Under the pieces are notes generated by a model. It searched no databases. It was given only the letters and a program-made list of their open reading frames with translations, and was not told where the DNA came from. A DNA stretch of 64,000 nt, from positions 4,612,049 through 4,676,048 of the forward strand of contig NZ_LZNS01000001.1 of assembly GCF_001984575.1 (NCBI RefSeq), given 5' to 3'. Position 1 is the first letter of the stretch; every line of letters begins with the position of its first letter. The stretch comes from Streptomyces sp. MP131-18. Lineage in GTDB: Bacteria > Actinomycetota > Actinomycetes > Streptomycetales > Streptomycetaceae. The translations under genes and the position numbers were made by a program. Below, piece by piece: positions 24,064 through 34,140 of the stretch.

Positions 24064-25659
24064 ATGAGTGTGGACACCAGAACACCCCGCGGCCTCTCGG
24101 CGGACGAGCCGGTGCTGAGCATGGTGAAAGTGCCGTGCGACCCCGCACAAGTCGTCGTGAACCACGCCAGCTTCCGGGTTCAGCTCGCCACCCCGCCCCC
24201 GGCGGGCATCGCGGTCCCACAGACCGGTCCGCTGCCGCGGGTGCCCGCCGCCGGGCGCCGCAGGCCGCCGGTCGTATGGTCGGGCCGCAGCGCGCCGGGG
24301 GACGCGGGGGCCGGCACCCTGATCCGGGCGGTGCGCGAGGCCGGGCACGCGCGCGCCGCGGAGGGCACCGCCACCCAGGTGCTCCCGCGCGTGCAGGGCG
24401 CCCCCCGCGCCGCGGCCGTGGTCGGCCCGCGCCACCCGCAGCCGGCCGAGCACACCCGGGTACTGCCCGCGGTCGGCGCGGACCGTGGCAGGACCGGCGG
24501 GTTCGGCGGCCACGACGGAACGGGCGGCCACGACGGAGCGGACGGGGCCGGGGACGGCAGGGGCCCGGCGCGGGCGGGTGCGGCCAGGCAGCGCTCCGGC
24601 GCTCCCGTCGGCCGGCAGGCGTTCCATACCGGCAGGAATCTGAGCCTCGGCGTCGTGCTGCTGCCGCTGCGCCTGCTGCTCGGCTTCATGGCCATCTACG
24701 CCGGGATGGGCAAGCTCACCAACCCGGTCTACTTCGACGGCGGCGTCCGCGGCTCGCTGTACGCGTGGCTCAGCGCGCTGGAGCCGTGGACCGTGGCCGC
24801 CCCGCTGCACGACTGGGCCCTGTCCCACCCGGTGGGCGCCGGGCTCACCGTCGCGTTCACCCAGATCATCGTCGGCGTGCTCACCATCTTCGGCCTCTGG
24901 CAGCGGGTGGCGGCCGGGCTCGGCGCGCTGCTCTCGCTGGCGCTGCTGGTCACCGTCAGCTGGCGGCAGGGCCCGGCGTTCGACGCCCCCGACATCGTCC
25001 TGTGCGCCGCCTGGTCGCCGCTGCTGATCGCGGGCGCGCCCGTGTACTCGCTGGATGCGCGGCTGGCCGGAGAGGCGTGGCGCAGGCTCGGCCCGCGCGC
25101 CCCGCTGTCGGATCTGCGGCACCGGGTGCTGCGCAGGGGGGCGGCGCTGGCGGCGCTGCTGATCGGCCTCGCGCTCCTCATCGGTTCGCTGCTCGGCAGC
25201 GCGGTGCGCTCCGCGCAGTTCCCGACGACGCCCGCGCCGGGCGAGCCGCCGCGCAACCACCTGCCGGGCGAGCCGCTGCCGGACGAGGCCGAGGAGAAGG
25301 ACGAGGAGGAGCGGGAGCGGCGGCGCGAGGAGGATGCGGCCGAGTCCTCCGAGGGTGCCTCGGCCGACGAACGCGAGGCGGGCGAGGCGGACGAGGCGGA
25401 TCAGCCGGGCTCGGCCGGCGAGCCGGCGGACGGCGCGGCGCCGGACGGTCCTTCGGACGAGTCGTTCCCGCGCAGCGAGCAGACCGTGCCCGCCCCGCAG
25501 CAGCCGCCCGCGCCGGACCCGTACGTGCCGGAGGAGTCGTACGCGCCGCCGTCCGCGCCCGAGGCGGGCGATGCGGGAGAGCCGCCGGAGAGCCCCGCAC
25601 CTTCGGACGACGGGGGTGAGCAGGGCAGCCTCGACCCCATCGGCGGGCTGCTCGGTTAG
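24064..25659 (+). CDS. DoxX-like membrane protein with long disordered flanks
   Basis: The 531-residue protein has three parts. Residues 1-190 are low-complexity, rich in Ala, Gly, Arg and Pro. Residues about 195-390 form a DoxX-type four-helix membrane domain (LPLRLLLGFMAIYAGMGKL and three more hydrophobic segments). The last 140 residues are strongly acidic and repetitive. DoxX proteins are linked to redox and thiol-stress membrane complexes in mycobacteria, but this is family-level knowledge only. It follows rlmB by 68 bases and sits in the same place in related streptomycetes. Confidence 0.8.
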   Translation: MSVDTRTPRGLSADEPVLSMVKVPCDPAQVVVNHASFRVQLATPPPAGIAVPQTGPLPRVPAAGRRRPPVVWSGRSAPGDAGAGTLIRAVREAGHARAAEGTATQVLPRVQGAPRAAAVVGPRHPQPAEHTRVLPAVGADRGRTGGFGGHDGTGGHDGADGAGDGRGPARAGAARQRSGAPVGRQAFHTGRNLSLGVVLLPLRLLLGFMAIYAGMGKLTNPVYFDGGVRGSLYAWLSALEPWTVAAPLHDWALSHPVGAGLTVAFTQIIVGVLTIFGLWQRVAAGLGALLSLALLVTVSWRQGPAFDAPDIVLCAAWSPLLIAGAPVYSLDARLAGEAWRRLGPRAPLSDLRHRVLRRGAALAALLIGLALLIGSLLGSAVRSAQFPTTPAPGEPPRNHLPGEPLPDEAEEKDEEERERRREEDAAESSEGASADEREAGEADEADQPGSAGEPADGAAPDGPSDESFPRSEQTVPAPQQPPAPDPYVPEESYAPPSAPEAGDAGEPPESPAPSDDGGEQGSLDPIGGLLG

Positions 25660-25767
25660 GTGGCATCCTCGGCGAGTAGAGGGGCTTCACCCCCCGGCGG
25701 TTAACGTGTGGCCGACGTCACGGGAACTCCGTGCGGCGGCCGGACAAGTCGGGGGGTGAGCTATTCC

Positions 25768-26382
25768 ATGCACGCCCGCGTGCGCGCCGGCGATCCGGAC
25801 GCGTTCCGCGAGCTGTTCACCTCGTACGCGCAGCTGGTCTACGGGTACGCGGCGCGCGCAACGGGCGATCCCGGCCTGGCCGAGGACGTCGTGTCCCTGA
25901 CCTTCCTTGAGGCGTGGCGGCTGCGCGCCCGGCTGCGGGACGAAGGGGAGAGCCCGCGGCCGTGGCTCATGGGCATCGCCGTCAACGTCCTGCGGAACAC
26001 CGCACGCGCCAAGCGCCGTCACGAGCGCGCCATGGCCAGGCTGCCGGCCCGCGAACCCCTGCCCGACTTCGCCGACGAACTGATCGGCCGGCTCGCCGAC
26101 GCCGAACAATTGGCCGCGGTGAAGACGGCGCTGGGGCGGCTGCGCGACGGGGAGCGCGAGGTGTTCATGCTCTGCGTCTGGTCCGGTTTCGGCTACGAGG
26201 AGGCCGCGGCGGCGCTCGGCGTGCGCGTCGGAACGGTCCGCTCCCGCCTGTTCCGGGCCAGGGCCAGGCTGCGGCGGCTCACGGACGAGGAATTGCGCAG
26301 GGAACCGCCGTTGCCGCGCGGACAAGTACGGGATGACTGCCGGATGCCGGCGGTCCGGTCACATGTGGAGAGGCACCCATGA
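25768..26382 (+). CDS. ECF-type RNA polymerase sigma factor
   Basis: A 204-residue sigma-70-like protein with region 2 (DAFRELFTSYAQLVYGYAARATG through VSLTFLEAWR) and region 4 (LRDGEREVFMLCVWSGFGYEEAAAALGVRVGTVRSRL). I chose ATG 25768 because GGGGGGTGAG lies 7 bases upstream; GTG codons at 25708 and 25756 are alternatives. The stop overlaps the start of the next gene by ATGA, so the two are co-translated, as in sigma/anti-sigma pairs. The target promoters are unknown. Confidence 0.88.
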   Translation: MHARVRAGDPDAFRELFTSYAQLVYGYAARATGDPGLAEDVVSLTFLEAWRLRARLRDEGESPRPWLMGIAVNVLRNTARAKRRHERAMARLPAREPLPDFADELIGRLADAEQLAAVKTALGRLRDGEREVFMLCVWSGFGYEEAAAALGVRVGTVRSRLFRARARLRRLTDEELRREPPLPRGQVRDDCRMPAVRSHVERHP

Positions 26383-27524
26383 TCCGTACCCACCGGCGCC
26401 GGGGCGAGGACCCGAGCCGTGCGGAACTGGCCCGGCTGCTGCCCGCCCCGGGCGATCCTGAGCTTCCCGCGGACCGCCGTCTGCTGCTTGAGGAGCATCT
26501 GATGCGCGAAACCGAGCAACCCGCAGCGTCGCCCGGTCGGCGCCGCCTCGTGCTGGCCGCGGTGCCGGTGGCGACGGCCGCCGTCATCGTCGCCGCCGTC
26601 ACGTTCACCGGCGGTGAAGGGGAGGGCAACGACGCGGCCTCGGGCGGCTCGACGCTCCAGCGGCTGGCCGCGGCGGCGGCGCAGCAGCCGGAGACCGAGG
26701 TGGCGCCCGACCAGTTCGCCTACACCGAGCAGTACTACGCCCGTTTCAAGGGCGGCGAGCCCAACAACGGTGACAACGTGGAGCGGGAGGAGTCGGGTCC
26801 GTACGAGGCCGAGACCTGGGTCACGCCGGACGGGAACGACGGCTGGTACGTGGACTCCGTGCAGTTCCCCGACGGCGCCCCGCTGATCGACGGCCGCCCG
26901 GACCGGAACCACTCGCTGGATGCGGCGGAGCAGGACACGGGCCTGACCTGTTGGGTGGAAAGTCCGGACGTCGTCGACAGCGACCCGGATATGACGGAGG
27001 CCACGGTCAACGAGGAGGACTGTCTGGACCCGCCGGACCTCGACCATCCGGCGAACCTCCACCAGCCCTCCTACGACTACTTCCAGGAGCTGACCACCGA
27101 CCCGGAGGAGCTGGTGGAGAAGATCTACCGGGAGAACGGCTCGGCCGACTCCGGTGACCAGGCCGACCAGTGGGCGTTCCACACCATCGGCAGGTTCTTC
27201 GAGCACGCGCCGCTGCCGCCCGAGGTGGCGGAGGCCGCGCTGCTGGCGTTCGAGGAGATCCCGGGGGTCACGGTCGGCGTGGGCACGGACGCGGCGGGCC
27301 GCGAGGGCGTGGCCGTCACCCGGCACGGCACGCACCTGGGCGAGGAGACGACGTTCCTCTTCGACGAGGAGACGGGCGGCTACCTGGGCGCGCGTATCGA
27401 GCAGATCGACGCCGGGCACTTCCACCCGGTGGGGACCGTTTTCGAGGACTCCGCGCTCACCGACTGGAGCATCGCCGACCGGGGCGTCGTCGACGAGCTG
27501 TCCGAGGCGCGGCCGGAGCAGTAG
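26379..27524 (+). CDS. CU044_5270-family membrane protein, partner of the sigma factor
   Basis: A 381-residue protein with a short cytoplasmic N-terminus (LARLLPAPGDPELPADRR), one transmembrane helix near residues 53-72 (LVLAAVPVATAAVIVAAV) and a large extracytoplasmic domain. This is the usual layout of the CU044_5270 family found after ECF sigma genes. It may work as an anti-sigma factor or as a membrane sensor, but no zinc-binding anti-sigma motif is present. Coupled to the sigma gene by ATGA. A hairpin and a short tandem repeat follow. Confidence 0.75.
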   Translation: MIRTHRRRGEDPSRAELARLLPAPGDPELPADRRLLLEEHLMRETEQPAASPGRRRLVLAAVPVATAAVIVAAVTFTGGEGEGNDAASGGSTLQRLAAAAAQQPETEVAPDQFAYTEQYYARFKGGEPNNGDNVEREESGPYEAETWVTPDGNDGWYVDSVQFPDGAPLIDGRPDRNHSLDAAEQDTGLTCWVESPDVVDSDPDMTEATVNEEDCLDPPDLDHPANLHQPSYDYFQELTTDPEELVEKIYRENGSADSGDQADQWAFHTIGRFFEHAPLPPEVAEAALLAFEEIPGVTVGVGTDAAGREGVAVTRHGTHLGEETTFLFDEETGGYLGARIEQIDAGHFHPVGTVFEDSALTDWSIADRGVVDELSEARPEQ

Positions 27525-27534
27525 TGCCCACGCA

Positions 27535-27554
27535 TTCCGGTTTCCCTTCCGGAA
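27535..27554 (+). terminator. Short hairpin after the sigma operon
   Basis: TTCCGG and CCGGAA form a 6-bp stem with an 8-base loop; a wider alternative pairs CATTCCG (27533) with CGGAATG (27565). Weak terminator candidate. Confidence 0.35.
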
Positions 27555-27573
27555 AGGAAGAACGCGGAATGGG

Positions 27574-27605
27574 GATGTGGGATGAGGATGTGGGATGAGG
27601 ATGTG
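27574..27605. repeat. 13-bp tandem repeat
   Basis: GATGTGGGATGAG is repeated exactly at 27574 and 27587 with a partial third copy at 27600, in the intergenic region downstream of the sigma operon. Confidence 0.7.
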
Positions 27606-27682
27606 AAACAGAAAGGCGCCGCGGGTGCCGGGCGGGGTCACCGTCCGGCACACCACGGTGTGGATTTCTTCGAAATGACCGA

Positions 27683-28252
27683 TCAGTTGAGGATGGTGGC
27701 TTCAAGGGCGTCGAGATCCACGGTCCTGCCGGTGAGACTTTCGACCCTGCTCACCTCTTCCGTGCGGTCATCCCATTCGATCGCCAAGGTGTCACCGGTG
27801 AGCCGCAGGTTGGCGTTCTTCAGACTGGACCCCTGGCAGGTGAACAGGACCGGCTCCCAGTCGAGGCCGCCCGCTATTCCGCTTTCCTGCGTACAGACGT
27901 CGCCCGTCCCGGGGTTCCCGTACAGGACGCCGTCCGTGGTGGTGTAGAGGGTGATGCCCGCGGACTCCCAGTGGGCGTACCAGTTCTCGTCGCCCTCGAT
28001 GCCGCTGCCGGAGCCGCCGTCGTCCCCGCCGAAGCCGCCCGTGGTTTCCAGCTGGAGTTCGTCGTCGAGCTCCAGCTCCGGCAGGCCGCCGCCCCCGTTC
28101 TCCTCGCCGTTGCCGCCGGAGGTGAAACCGCCGAGCCCTGGGCCGCCGGCCTCGTCGTCGCCGCCGCAGCCGGCGAGCAGCAGGGCGGCCGCGACAGTGG
28201 CCGCCGAAACGATTGGTCGCATACGTGCGCGCACAGGTAATTCCCCCGTCAT
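27683..28252 (-). CDS. Putative lipoprotein
   Basis: A 189-residue exported protein. The hydrophobic stretch VSAATVAAALLLAGC ends in a good lipobox (LLAGC, Cys about 29), followed by an acidic glycine-rich spacer of some 60 residues. A compact C-terminal domain has two further cysteines (DVCTQES and LFTCQGS) that could form a disulfide. No family recognised. It faces the sigma-factor operon; the 252 bases upstream of it, to 28504, hold no gene I can support. Confidence 0.65.
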   Translation of the reverse strand: MTGELPVRARMRPIVSAATVAAALLLAGCGGDDEAGGPGLGGFTSGGNGEENGGGGLPELELDDELQLETTGGFGGDDGGSGSGIEGDENWYAHWESAGITLYTTTDGVLYGNPGTGDVCTQESGIAGGLDWEPVLFTCQGSSLKNANLRLTGDTLAIEWDDRTEEVSRVESLTGRTVDLDALEATILN

Positions 28253-28504
28253 CGCTGTGAGTTGGGTGCGTGATCGGGGTCGAACGATAGTGAAAGCGCG
28301 CGGGGGAATGCCACTCGGGCCCGGGGAAACCCGGCAACGGTTACCGAGTCGTCGCCAAGAAAGTGCGGAGAAAGCACCGGGAAAGCCGAATGTGTCATCG
28401 TCAGTCCGGCGAAAGCCGCGGTTTTGCTTTTGCGGGCGGGCCGGCCGGGCCCGCCCCTTTCCGCGGCCGGGACAGGGCCGGAACAGGGCTGGAACGGGAC
28501 CGGG

Positions 28505-29230
28505 TCAGCCGGCCAGGTCGCGCGCCGCCTGGGCCAGGTCCTTGGCCGTGTCGATGGCCCGCCAGTAGGCCCGCTGCGGCAACGGGAAGCCCGCGAGCCT
28601 GCGTTCGCGCGCGAGCCGGGGGAACGTGGTGCGCTCGTGATCGCCGCGGTCCGGCAGCAGCTTCGTGAACTCGGCGGCGAAGACGTAGACGCCCGCGTTG
28701 ATCAGGTAGGGCGAGGGCGGCGCCTCGATGAAGTCCAGGACGTGGCCGAACTCGTCGGTGTCGACGGCGCCCCACGGGATGCGCGGGCGGGCCAGCGCCA
28801 GCGTGGCCAGCGCGTCCCGTTCGGCGTGGAAGGCGGCCATCTCGTGCAGCGAGAACCGGGTCCAGATGTCGCCGTTGGTGGCGAACCACGGCTCGGCGGG
28901 CCGCGGCAGGGCGGCGGCGGCGTGCTTCAGGCCGCCGCCGCGGCCGAGCGGCTCGCTCTCGACGACGGTCGTCACGTGCAGCGGCAGCTCGACGGAGGCC
29001 AGCCACTCCTGAAGCACCTCGGCGAGGTGGCCGCAGGAGATGACGGCGTCCGTGATGCCCTCGGCGGCAAGCCAGTTGAGCTGGTGGCCGATGATCGGGA
29101 CGCCGGTGCCGGGGATCTCGACCATCGGCTTGGGCCGGTCGTCGGTGTACGGCCGCAGCCGTGAGCCCTGGCCACCGGCCAGGACCACGGCCTGCGTCGG
29201 CTGCGGGACATCGAGCGAGGCTTCGGTCAT
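28505..29230 (-). CDS. Sugar-phosphate nucleotidyltransferase
   Basis: A 241-residue NTP-transferase fold protein. The N-terminal VVLAGGQGSRLRPYTDDRPKPM is the nucleotide-binding signature of mannose-1-phosphate guanylyltransferases and glucose-1-phosphate thymidylyl/uridylyltransferases; GDIWT carries a likely metal-binding Asp. It lacks the left-handed beta-helix of GlmU and ends shortly after the catalytic domain. It should activate a sugar phosphate to a nucleotide sugar for cell-wall or glycoprotein synthesis; GDP-mannose is a guess. Confidence 0.8.
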   Translation of the reverse strand: MTEASLDVPQPTQAVVLAGGQGSRLRPYTDDRPKPMVEIPGTGVPIIGHQLNWLAAEGITDAVISCGHLAEVLQEWLASVELPLHVTTVVESEPLGRGGGLKHAAAALPRPAEPWFATNGDIWTRFSLHEMAAFHAERDALATLALARPRIPWGAVDTDEFGHVLDFIEAPPSPYLINAGVYVFAAEFTKLLPDRGDHERTTFPRLARERRLAGFPLPQRAYWRAIDTAKDLAQAARDLAG

Positions 29231-29288
29231 ACCGGCAGCCTAGCCCTGCCGATCTTGCCGGGCCCGCGACACCTCACGGTCGGGCGGG

Positions 29289-29690
29289 CTACTCCGCGGT
29301 GGCCACGCCCGCCGCGTAGGCGGTGTCGCACACCGGGCGGGCGTGGGCCTGGGCGCGCTTCGTGCTGCCGTACTTCTCCACTGCCGCCTCGCCGAGGGCC
29401 TGTGCGATCTCGGCGCAGTGCGGCGCGAGGGCCGGGTCGCGCGTCACGGCTTCCTGGAGGCCGGTCAGTGCGGCGGAGGGGTCCTGGCGGCGCAGTGTGG
29501 TGATCAGCCGCTCCTTGAGCACCTCCTGCGGCGTCTGGCGGGCCTTTTCCGCGGCGGCGGTCAGCATTTGTGTGTCGGACGGCGCGGACACCCACGGAAC
29601 GCGGGTCACGGCGAGTGTCCCGGAGAGCACCAGGACGACCGGGAGGGCGATGGCGAGACTTCTGCCGATGTGTCGAAGTGCCTGATTCAC
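29289..29690 (-). CDS. Small membrane-anchored or secreted protein
   Basis: A 133-residue protein with an N-terminal hydrophobic helix at about 11-30 (LAIALPVVLVLSGTLAV) and a helical soluble part rich in Ala, Glu and Gln. I chose the GTG at 29690 because GAGGAAGA lies about 8 bases upstream; the frame is open to 29840 but that part does not look coding. Two cysteines (PHCAEI, PVCDTA) may form a disulfide. No family assigned. It lies between the nucleotidyltransferase gene and msiK on the same strand. Confidence 0.6.
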   Translation of the reverse strand: MNQALRHIGRSLAIALPVVLVLSGTLAVTRVPWVSAPSDTQMLTAAAEKARQTPQEVLKERLITTLRRQDPSAALTGLQEAVTRDPALAPHCAEIAQALGEAAVEKYGSTKRAQAHARPVCDTAYAAGVATAE

Positions 29691-29818
29691 TGAAGGTCTT
29701 CCTCGCGAGACGGTGGACGGGCTTGTCGAATCGTAGCGAGGAGTAGTGATTTGGTGACATTTCGCCACCCTCATGGGTGACAGGGTCCAGAAAAATTCGA
29801 ATGGGCCGTTGACGCGCA

Positions 29819-29859
29819 AAGGGCCGGGTTTCCACCGCATGTGCGGAAACCCGGCCCTT
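29819..29859 (-). terminator. Terminator of msiK
   Basis: A 15-bp perfect stem (AAGGGCCGGGTTTCC and complement) with an 11-base loop lies 48 bases downstream of the msiK stop codon. Confidence 0.8.
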
Positions 29860-29906
29860 CCGGCGTCGGAACGGTCAGCCGTTCAGCGGTTCAGCCGCTC
29901 AGCCGC

Positions 29907-31040
<1,134 letters not shown>

Positions 31041-31125
31041 GCTGTTGTGTCTCCTTCTACCGGCAGGAACGTGCCGGACGATCCGAGTAGGAAGGTGTGA
31101 CGGCCATGTAAATGGACGCGGAGTG

Positions 31126-31155
31126 AACCTAACTCGAAACGAGCACGAAAGTCAG
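31126..31155 (-). promoter_or_regulatory. Predicted msiK promoter
   Basis: On the minus strand CTGACT (31155-31150) and TAGGTT (31131-31126) are separated by 18 bases, a plausible -35/-10 pair with a leader of about 80 bases. Confidence 0.4.
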
Positions 31156-31335
31156 TAGCTGATGGGAAAAAAACTCATCACAAGATCGTTTGCCCCGCGG
31201 CGGGGCCCGGCGCGGTCCGGCACGGCACGGTCCGGTCCGGCGGGGCCCGGGAGCGGGGGTCGTCCTGCCGACGGGCGAGACGGCCCCGTGTACCCTGGAG
31301 CGGCCGTTACGGCCGGTCGCGGTCGTTGCGAGCGC

Positions 31336-31409
31336 GCCGCCTTAGCTCAGTTGGCCAGAGCAGCTGTCTTGTAAACAGCAGGTCGTCGGTTCGAATCCGA
31401 CAGGCGGCT
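31336..31409 (+). tRNA. tRNA-Thr (anticodon UGU)
   Basis: The cloverleaf is complete: acceptor stem GCCGCCT with AGGCGGC, D arm TTAGCTCAGTTGGCCAGAG, anticodon stem GCTGT/ACAGC around loop CTTGTAA giving anticodon TGT, and T arm GGTTCGAATCC. The discriminator T at 31409 is followed by an encoded CCA to 31412. I saw no integrase or duplicated 3' end nearby that would mark it as an occupied attachment site. Confidence 0.96.
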
Positions 31410-31433
31410 CCAGCTCCCCCCCACCCCCTGGTG

Positions 31434-31462
31434 TTGACTGCGCCCGCCTGCGAACATACAAA
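31434..31462 (+). promoter_or_regulatory. Predicted promoter of the alpha-galactosidase gene
   Basis: TTGACT at 31434-31439 and TACAAA at 31457-31462 with a 17-base spacer make a strong housekeeping promoter. It lies just after the tRNA and about 40 bases before the gene. Confidence 0.6.
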
Positions 31463-31502
31463 TATCGCGCAAGTCCAAACAGGATCGATCAGGGGATCTC
31501 AG

Positions 31503-33641
31503 ATGCGCGACGAGCCCTTCCTCCACCTCCGCTCCGCGGGTACCAGCCTGGTGCTGGACCGTTCCGGGAGCGGACTGCCCCGGGTCGTGCACTGGGGGGA
31601 GGACCTGGGCGAGCTGTCCCAGGACGCCCTTGCGGCCCTCGCCCTGGCCACGGTGCCGCAGATTGCCTCCAACAACGTCGATGTCGTGGTGCCGGTCGGC
31701 CTGCTGCCCGAGCACTCCGCCGGCTGGCTCGGTACCCCCGGCCTCACCGGGCACCGGGCGGGCGCCGACTTCTCCACGGCGTTCACGGTCACCTCCTTCC
31801 ACGTGGCGGGCCGCACGGTGACCGCCGTCGCCGAGGACGTGACGGCCGAGCTGGAACTGCGCCTGGAGGTCGAGCTGACCGACTCGGGACTGGTCGGGCA
31901 GCGGGCCACCGTCACCAGCAGGGCCGCCGCCGAGGCCGCCCCGTTCACGCTCTCCGGGGTCCTGCTGACCCTGCCCGTGCCGGAACGGGCCACGGAACTG
32001 CTCGACATGACCGGCCGCCACCTGCGCGAGCGGACCCCGCAGCGGCACGCGTTCACCATCGGCACCCACCTGCGCGAGAACCGCAAGGGCCGCACCGGCA
32101 CCGACGCCGCCACCGTGCACGTCGCGGGCGAGCCCGGCTTCGGCTTCCGCGCGGGCGAGGTGTGGGGCCTGCACGTGGCGTGGAGCGGCAACCACCGCTC
32201 GCTGGCCGAACGCACCCACGCCGGTGAGGCGCTGCTGGGCGGCGGCGAACTGCTGCTGGCCGGCGAGATCGCGCTCGGCTCCGGCGAGTCGTACACCACG
32301 CCGTGGGTGTACGGCAGTTATGGCCGCCGCGGTCTCGACGAGCTGGCGGGCCGTTTCCACGGCCACCTGCGGGCCCGCGCGGGCCACCCGCACACGCCGC
32401 GTCCGGTCACGCTGAACGTGTGGGAGGCCGTCTACTTCAACCACGACCTGGGCAAGCTCAAGGAGCTGGCGGATATCGCGGCCGAGGTCGGCGCCGAGCG
32501 CTTCGTGCTGGACGACGGCTGGTTCCGCGGCCGGCGGGACGACCACGCGGGGCTCGGCGACTGGTACGTGGACGAGGGGGTGTGGCCGGACGGGCTGCAC
32601 CCGCTGGCCGAGCACGTCCGCGGTCTGGGCGTGGAGTTCGGCCTGTGGGTTGAGCCGGAGATGGTCAACCCGAACTCCGACCTGGCCCGCAGCCACCCCG
32701 AGTGGATTCTGGCGACGGGCGACCGGCTGCCCCCCGAGTCCAGGCACCAGCAGGTCCTCGACCTCGGGCACCCGGAGGCGTACGCCTACATCCTGGAACG
32801 ACTGGACGCGATCGTCTCCGAGTACTCCCTCACCTACCTCAAGTGGGACCACAACCGGGACCTGGTCGAGGCCGGGCACAGCCCCACCGGCCAGGCGGGC
32901 GTGCACGCGCAGACCGCGGCCGTGTACCGGCTGCTCGACGAGCTGCGGGCCCGCCACCCCGGACTTGAGATCGAGTCCTGCTCCTCCGGCGGCGGCCGGG
33001 TGGACCTGGGCATCCTGGAGCGGACCGACCGGGTGTGGACCAGCGACTGCATCGACGCGCTCGAACGGCAGCAGATCCAGCGCTGGACCGGCCTGCTGCT
33101 GCCGCCGGAGCTGATGGGCTCGCACGTGGGCGCGCCGGAGGCTCACACCACGGGGCGCACGCACGGGCTCGCGTTCCGCGCCGGGACGGCGCTGTTCGGC
33201 CACTTCGGGATGGAGTGGGATCTGACGCGCGCAGGCGAGGAGGACCGCGCGGCGCTGCGCGAGTGGATCGACCTCTACAAGGAGCTGCGCGGGCTGCTGC
33301 ACAGCGGCGAGGTGGTGCGCGGCGACCACCCCGACCCGGCGCTGTGGGTGCACGGTGTGGTGGCGCAGGACCGTTCGCGCGCCGTGTACGCGCTGGTGCA
33401 GGTGGCGACGAGCGTCGTGTCCCCGCCCGGACGCGTGCGGCTGCCGGGCCTCGACCCGGCCGCCGACTACCGGGTGGCGCCGCTGGCGCCGGGCGACCGC
33501 AGGCGGGGCCCGGCCTCGACCGCGCTGGCCTGGTGGAGCGAGGGTGTGACGCTGCCGGGACGGGCCCTGGACGCGGTCGGGGTGCGGGCACCCGTGCAGT
33601 TCCCCGAGCGCCTCGTGCTCGTGGAGGCGGTGCGCGTCTGA
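31503..33641 (+). CDS. Alpha-galactosidase (GH36)
   Basis: A 712-residue glycoside hydrolase of family 36 that should release galactose from raffinose-type oligosaccharides. It has the N-terminal beta-sandwich, then the TIM barrel with RFVLDDGWFRGRRDD, GLWVEPEMVNPNSDL, the nucleophile Asp449 in YLKWDHNRD and the acid/base Asp515 in VWTSDCIDAL. SCSSGGGRVDLG carries the family cysteine. There is no signal peptide, so it is cytoplasmic and needs sugar uptake, possibly by an MsiK-powered importer. ATG 31503 follows AGGGGAT; the frame is open upstream through the tRNA, which is coincidental. Confidence 0.92.
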   Translation: MRDEPFLHLRSAGTSLVLDRSGSGLPRVVHWGEDLGELSQDALAALALATVPQIASNNVDVVVPVGLLPEHSAGWLGTPGLTGHRAGADFSTAFTVTSFHVAGRTVTAVAEDVTAELELRLEVELTDSGLVGQRATVTSRAAAEAAPFTLSGVLLTLPVPERATELLDMTGRHLRERTPQRHAFTIGTHLRENRKGRTGTDAATVHVAGEPGFGFRAGEVWGLHVAWSGNHRSLAERTHAGEALLGGGELLLAGEIALGSGESYTTPWVYGSYGRRGLDELAGRFHGHLRARAGHPHTPRPVTLNVWEAVYFNHDLGKLKELADIAAEVGAERFVLDDGWFRGRRDDHAGLGDWYVDEGVWPDGLHPLAEHVRGLGVEFGLWVEPEMVNPNSDLARSHPEWILATGDRLPPESRHQQVLDLGHPEAYAYILERLDAIVSEYSLTYLKWDHNRDLVEAGHSPTGQAGVHAQTAAVYRLLDELRARHPGLEIESCSSGGGRVDLGILERTDRVWTSDCIDALERQQIQRWTGLLLPPELMGSHVGAPEAHTTGRTHGLAFRAGTALFGHFGMEWDLTRAGEEDRAALREWIDLYKELRGLLHSGEVVRGDHPDPALWVHGVVAQDRSRAVYALVQVATSVVSPPGRVRLPGLDPAADYRVAPLAPGDRRRGPASTALAWWSEGVTLPGRALDAVGVRAPVQFPERLVLVEAVRV

Positions 33642-33643
33642 GG

Positions 33644-33685
33644 CCCGGTACCGGGGCGCCTGGTAACGGGCGCCCCGGTACCGGG
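33644..33685. terminator. Bidirectional hairpin terminator
   Basis: A perfect 17-bp inverted repeat (CCCGGTACCGGGGCGCC and complement) with an 8-base loop lies between the alpha-galactosidase gene and the convergent membrane-protein operon. Confidence 0.8.
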
Positions 33686-33696
33686 GGCCCGGCCCG

Positions 33697-34140
33697 TCAG
33701 GGGACGGGCACCGGGACGTCGAGCGGGCGCCGCGCCGCCGCCGTGGCGGCGGCGCCGTGCCGTGCCAGCAGCCAGGCCGTCACCACGGAGGCCAGCGCGG
33801 CGGCGAAGGTGAGGAACGCGAACTCGCCCCTGACCGCGTACGAGGAGACCGCCGTGGTGATGACTCCGGCCGAAAGGCCGAAGGCAAAGGTCAGCAGCGG
33901 AACTGCGTGCCGGGCGGGCAGCGCGGCCCCCAGGGCGAGCAGCGCGCACAGGATCAGGTCGGGGACGAGGAAGAGGTTGTCGCTGCGGAACCCGTCGTTC
34001 GGGAAGAGATAGAGGAAGGTGGGCACGCTGACCAGCAGGGCCACGATCCGGCTGGCGGTGACGAGGTGCATACGGTTCTCCGGCGGTATGTGAACGCCCG
34101 GGGACCGGGCGGATGTGCGGACGGGGCGAGGCGCGGTCAT
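33697..34140 (-). CDS. Small multi-helix membrane protein
   Basis: A 147-residue protein with four hydrophobic segments after a basic N-terminus (IVALLVSVPTFLYLF; LILCALLALGAAL; AVPLLTFAFGLSAGVI; FAAALASVVTAWLLA). No family recognised. ATG 34140 overlaps the oxidoreductase stop (ATGA); an internal ATG at 34071 with GGAG upstream would give a 124-residue protein matching the conserved part. It is the last gene of the three-gene operon opposite the MarR regulator. Confidence 0.65.
   Translation of the reverse strand: MTAPRPVRTSARSPGVHIPPENRMHLVTASRIVALLVSVPTFLYLFPNDGFRSDNLFLVPDLILCALLALGAALPARHAVPLLTFAFGLSAGVITTAVSSYAVRGEFAFLTFAAALASVVTAWLLARHGAAATAAARRPLDVPVPVP

Noticed and set aside
31336..31412. 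tRNA-Thr as the attachment site of an integrated element.
   Set aside because: No integrase, no duplicated tRNA 3' end and no foreign-looking gene block follows.
31326..31502. In-frame extension of the alpha-galactosidase across the tRNA.
   Set aside because: It would translate the tRNA gene; the enzyme family starts near 31503, where there is a ribosome site and an upstream promoter.
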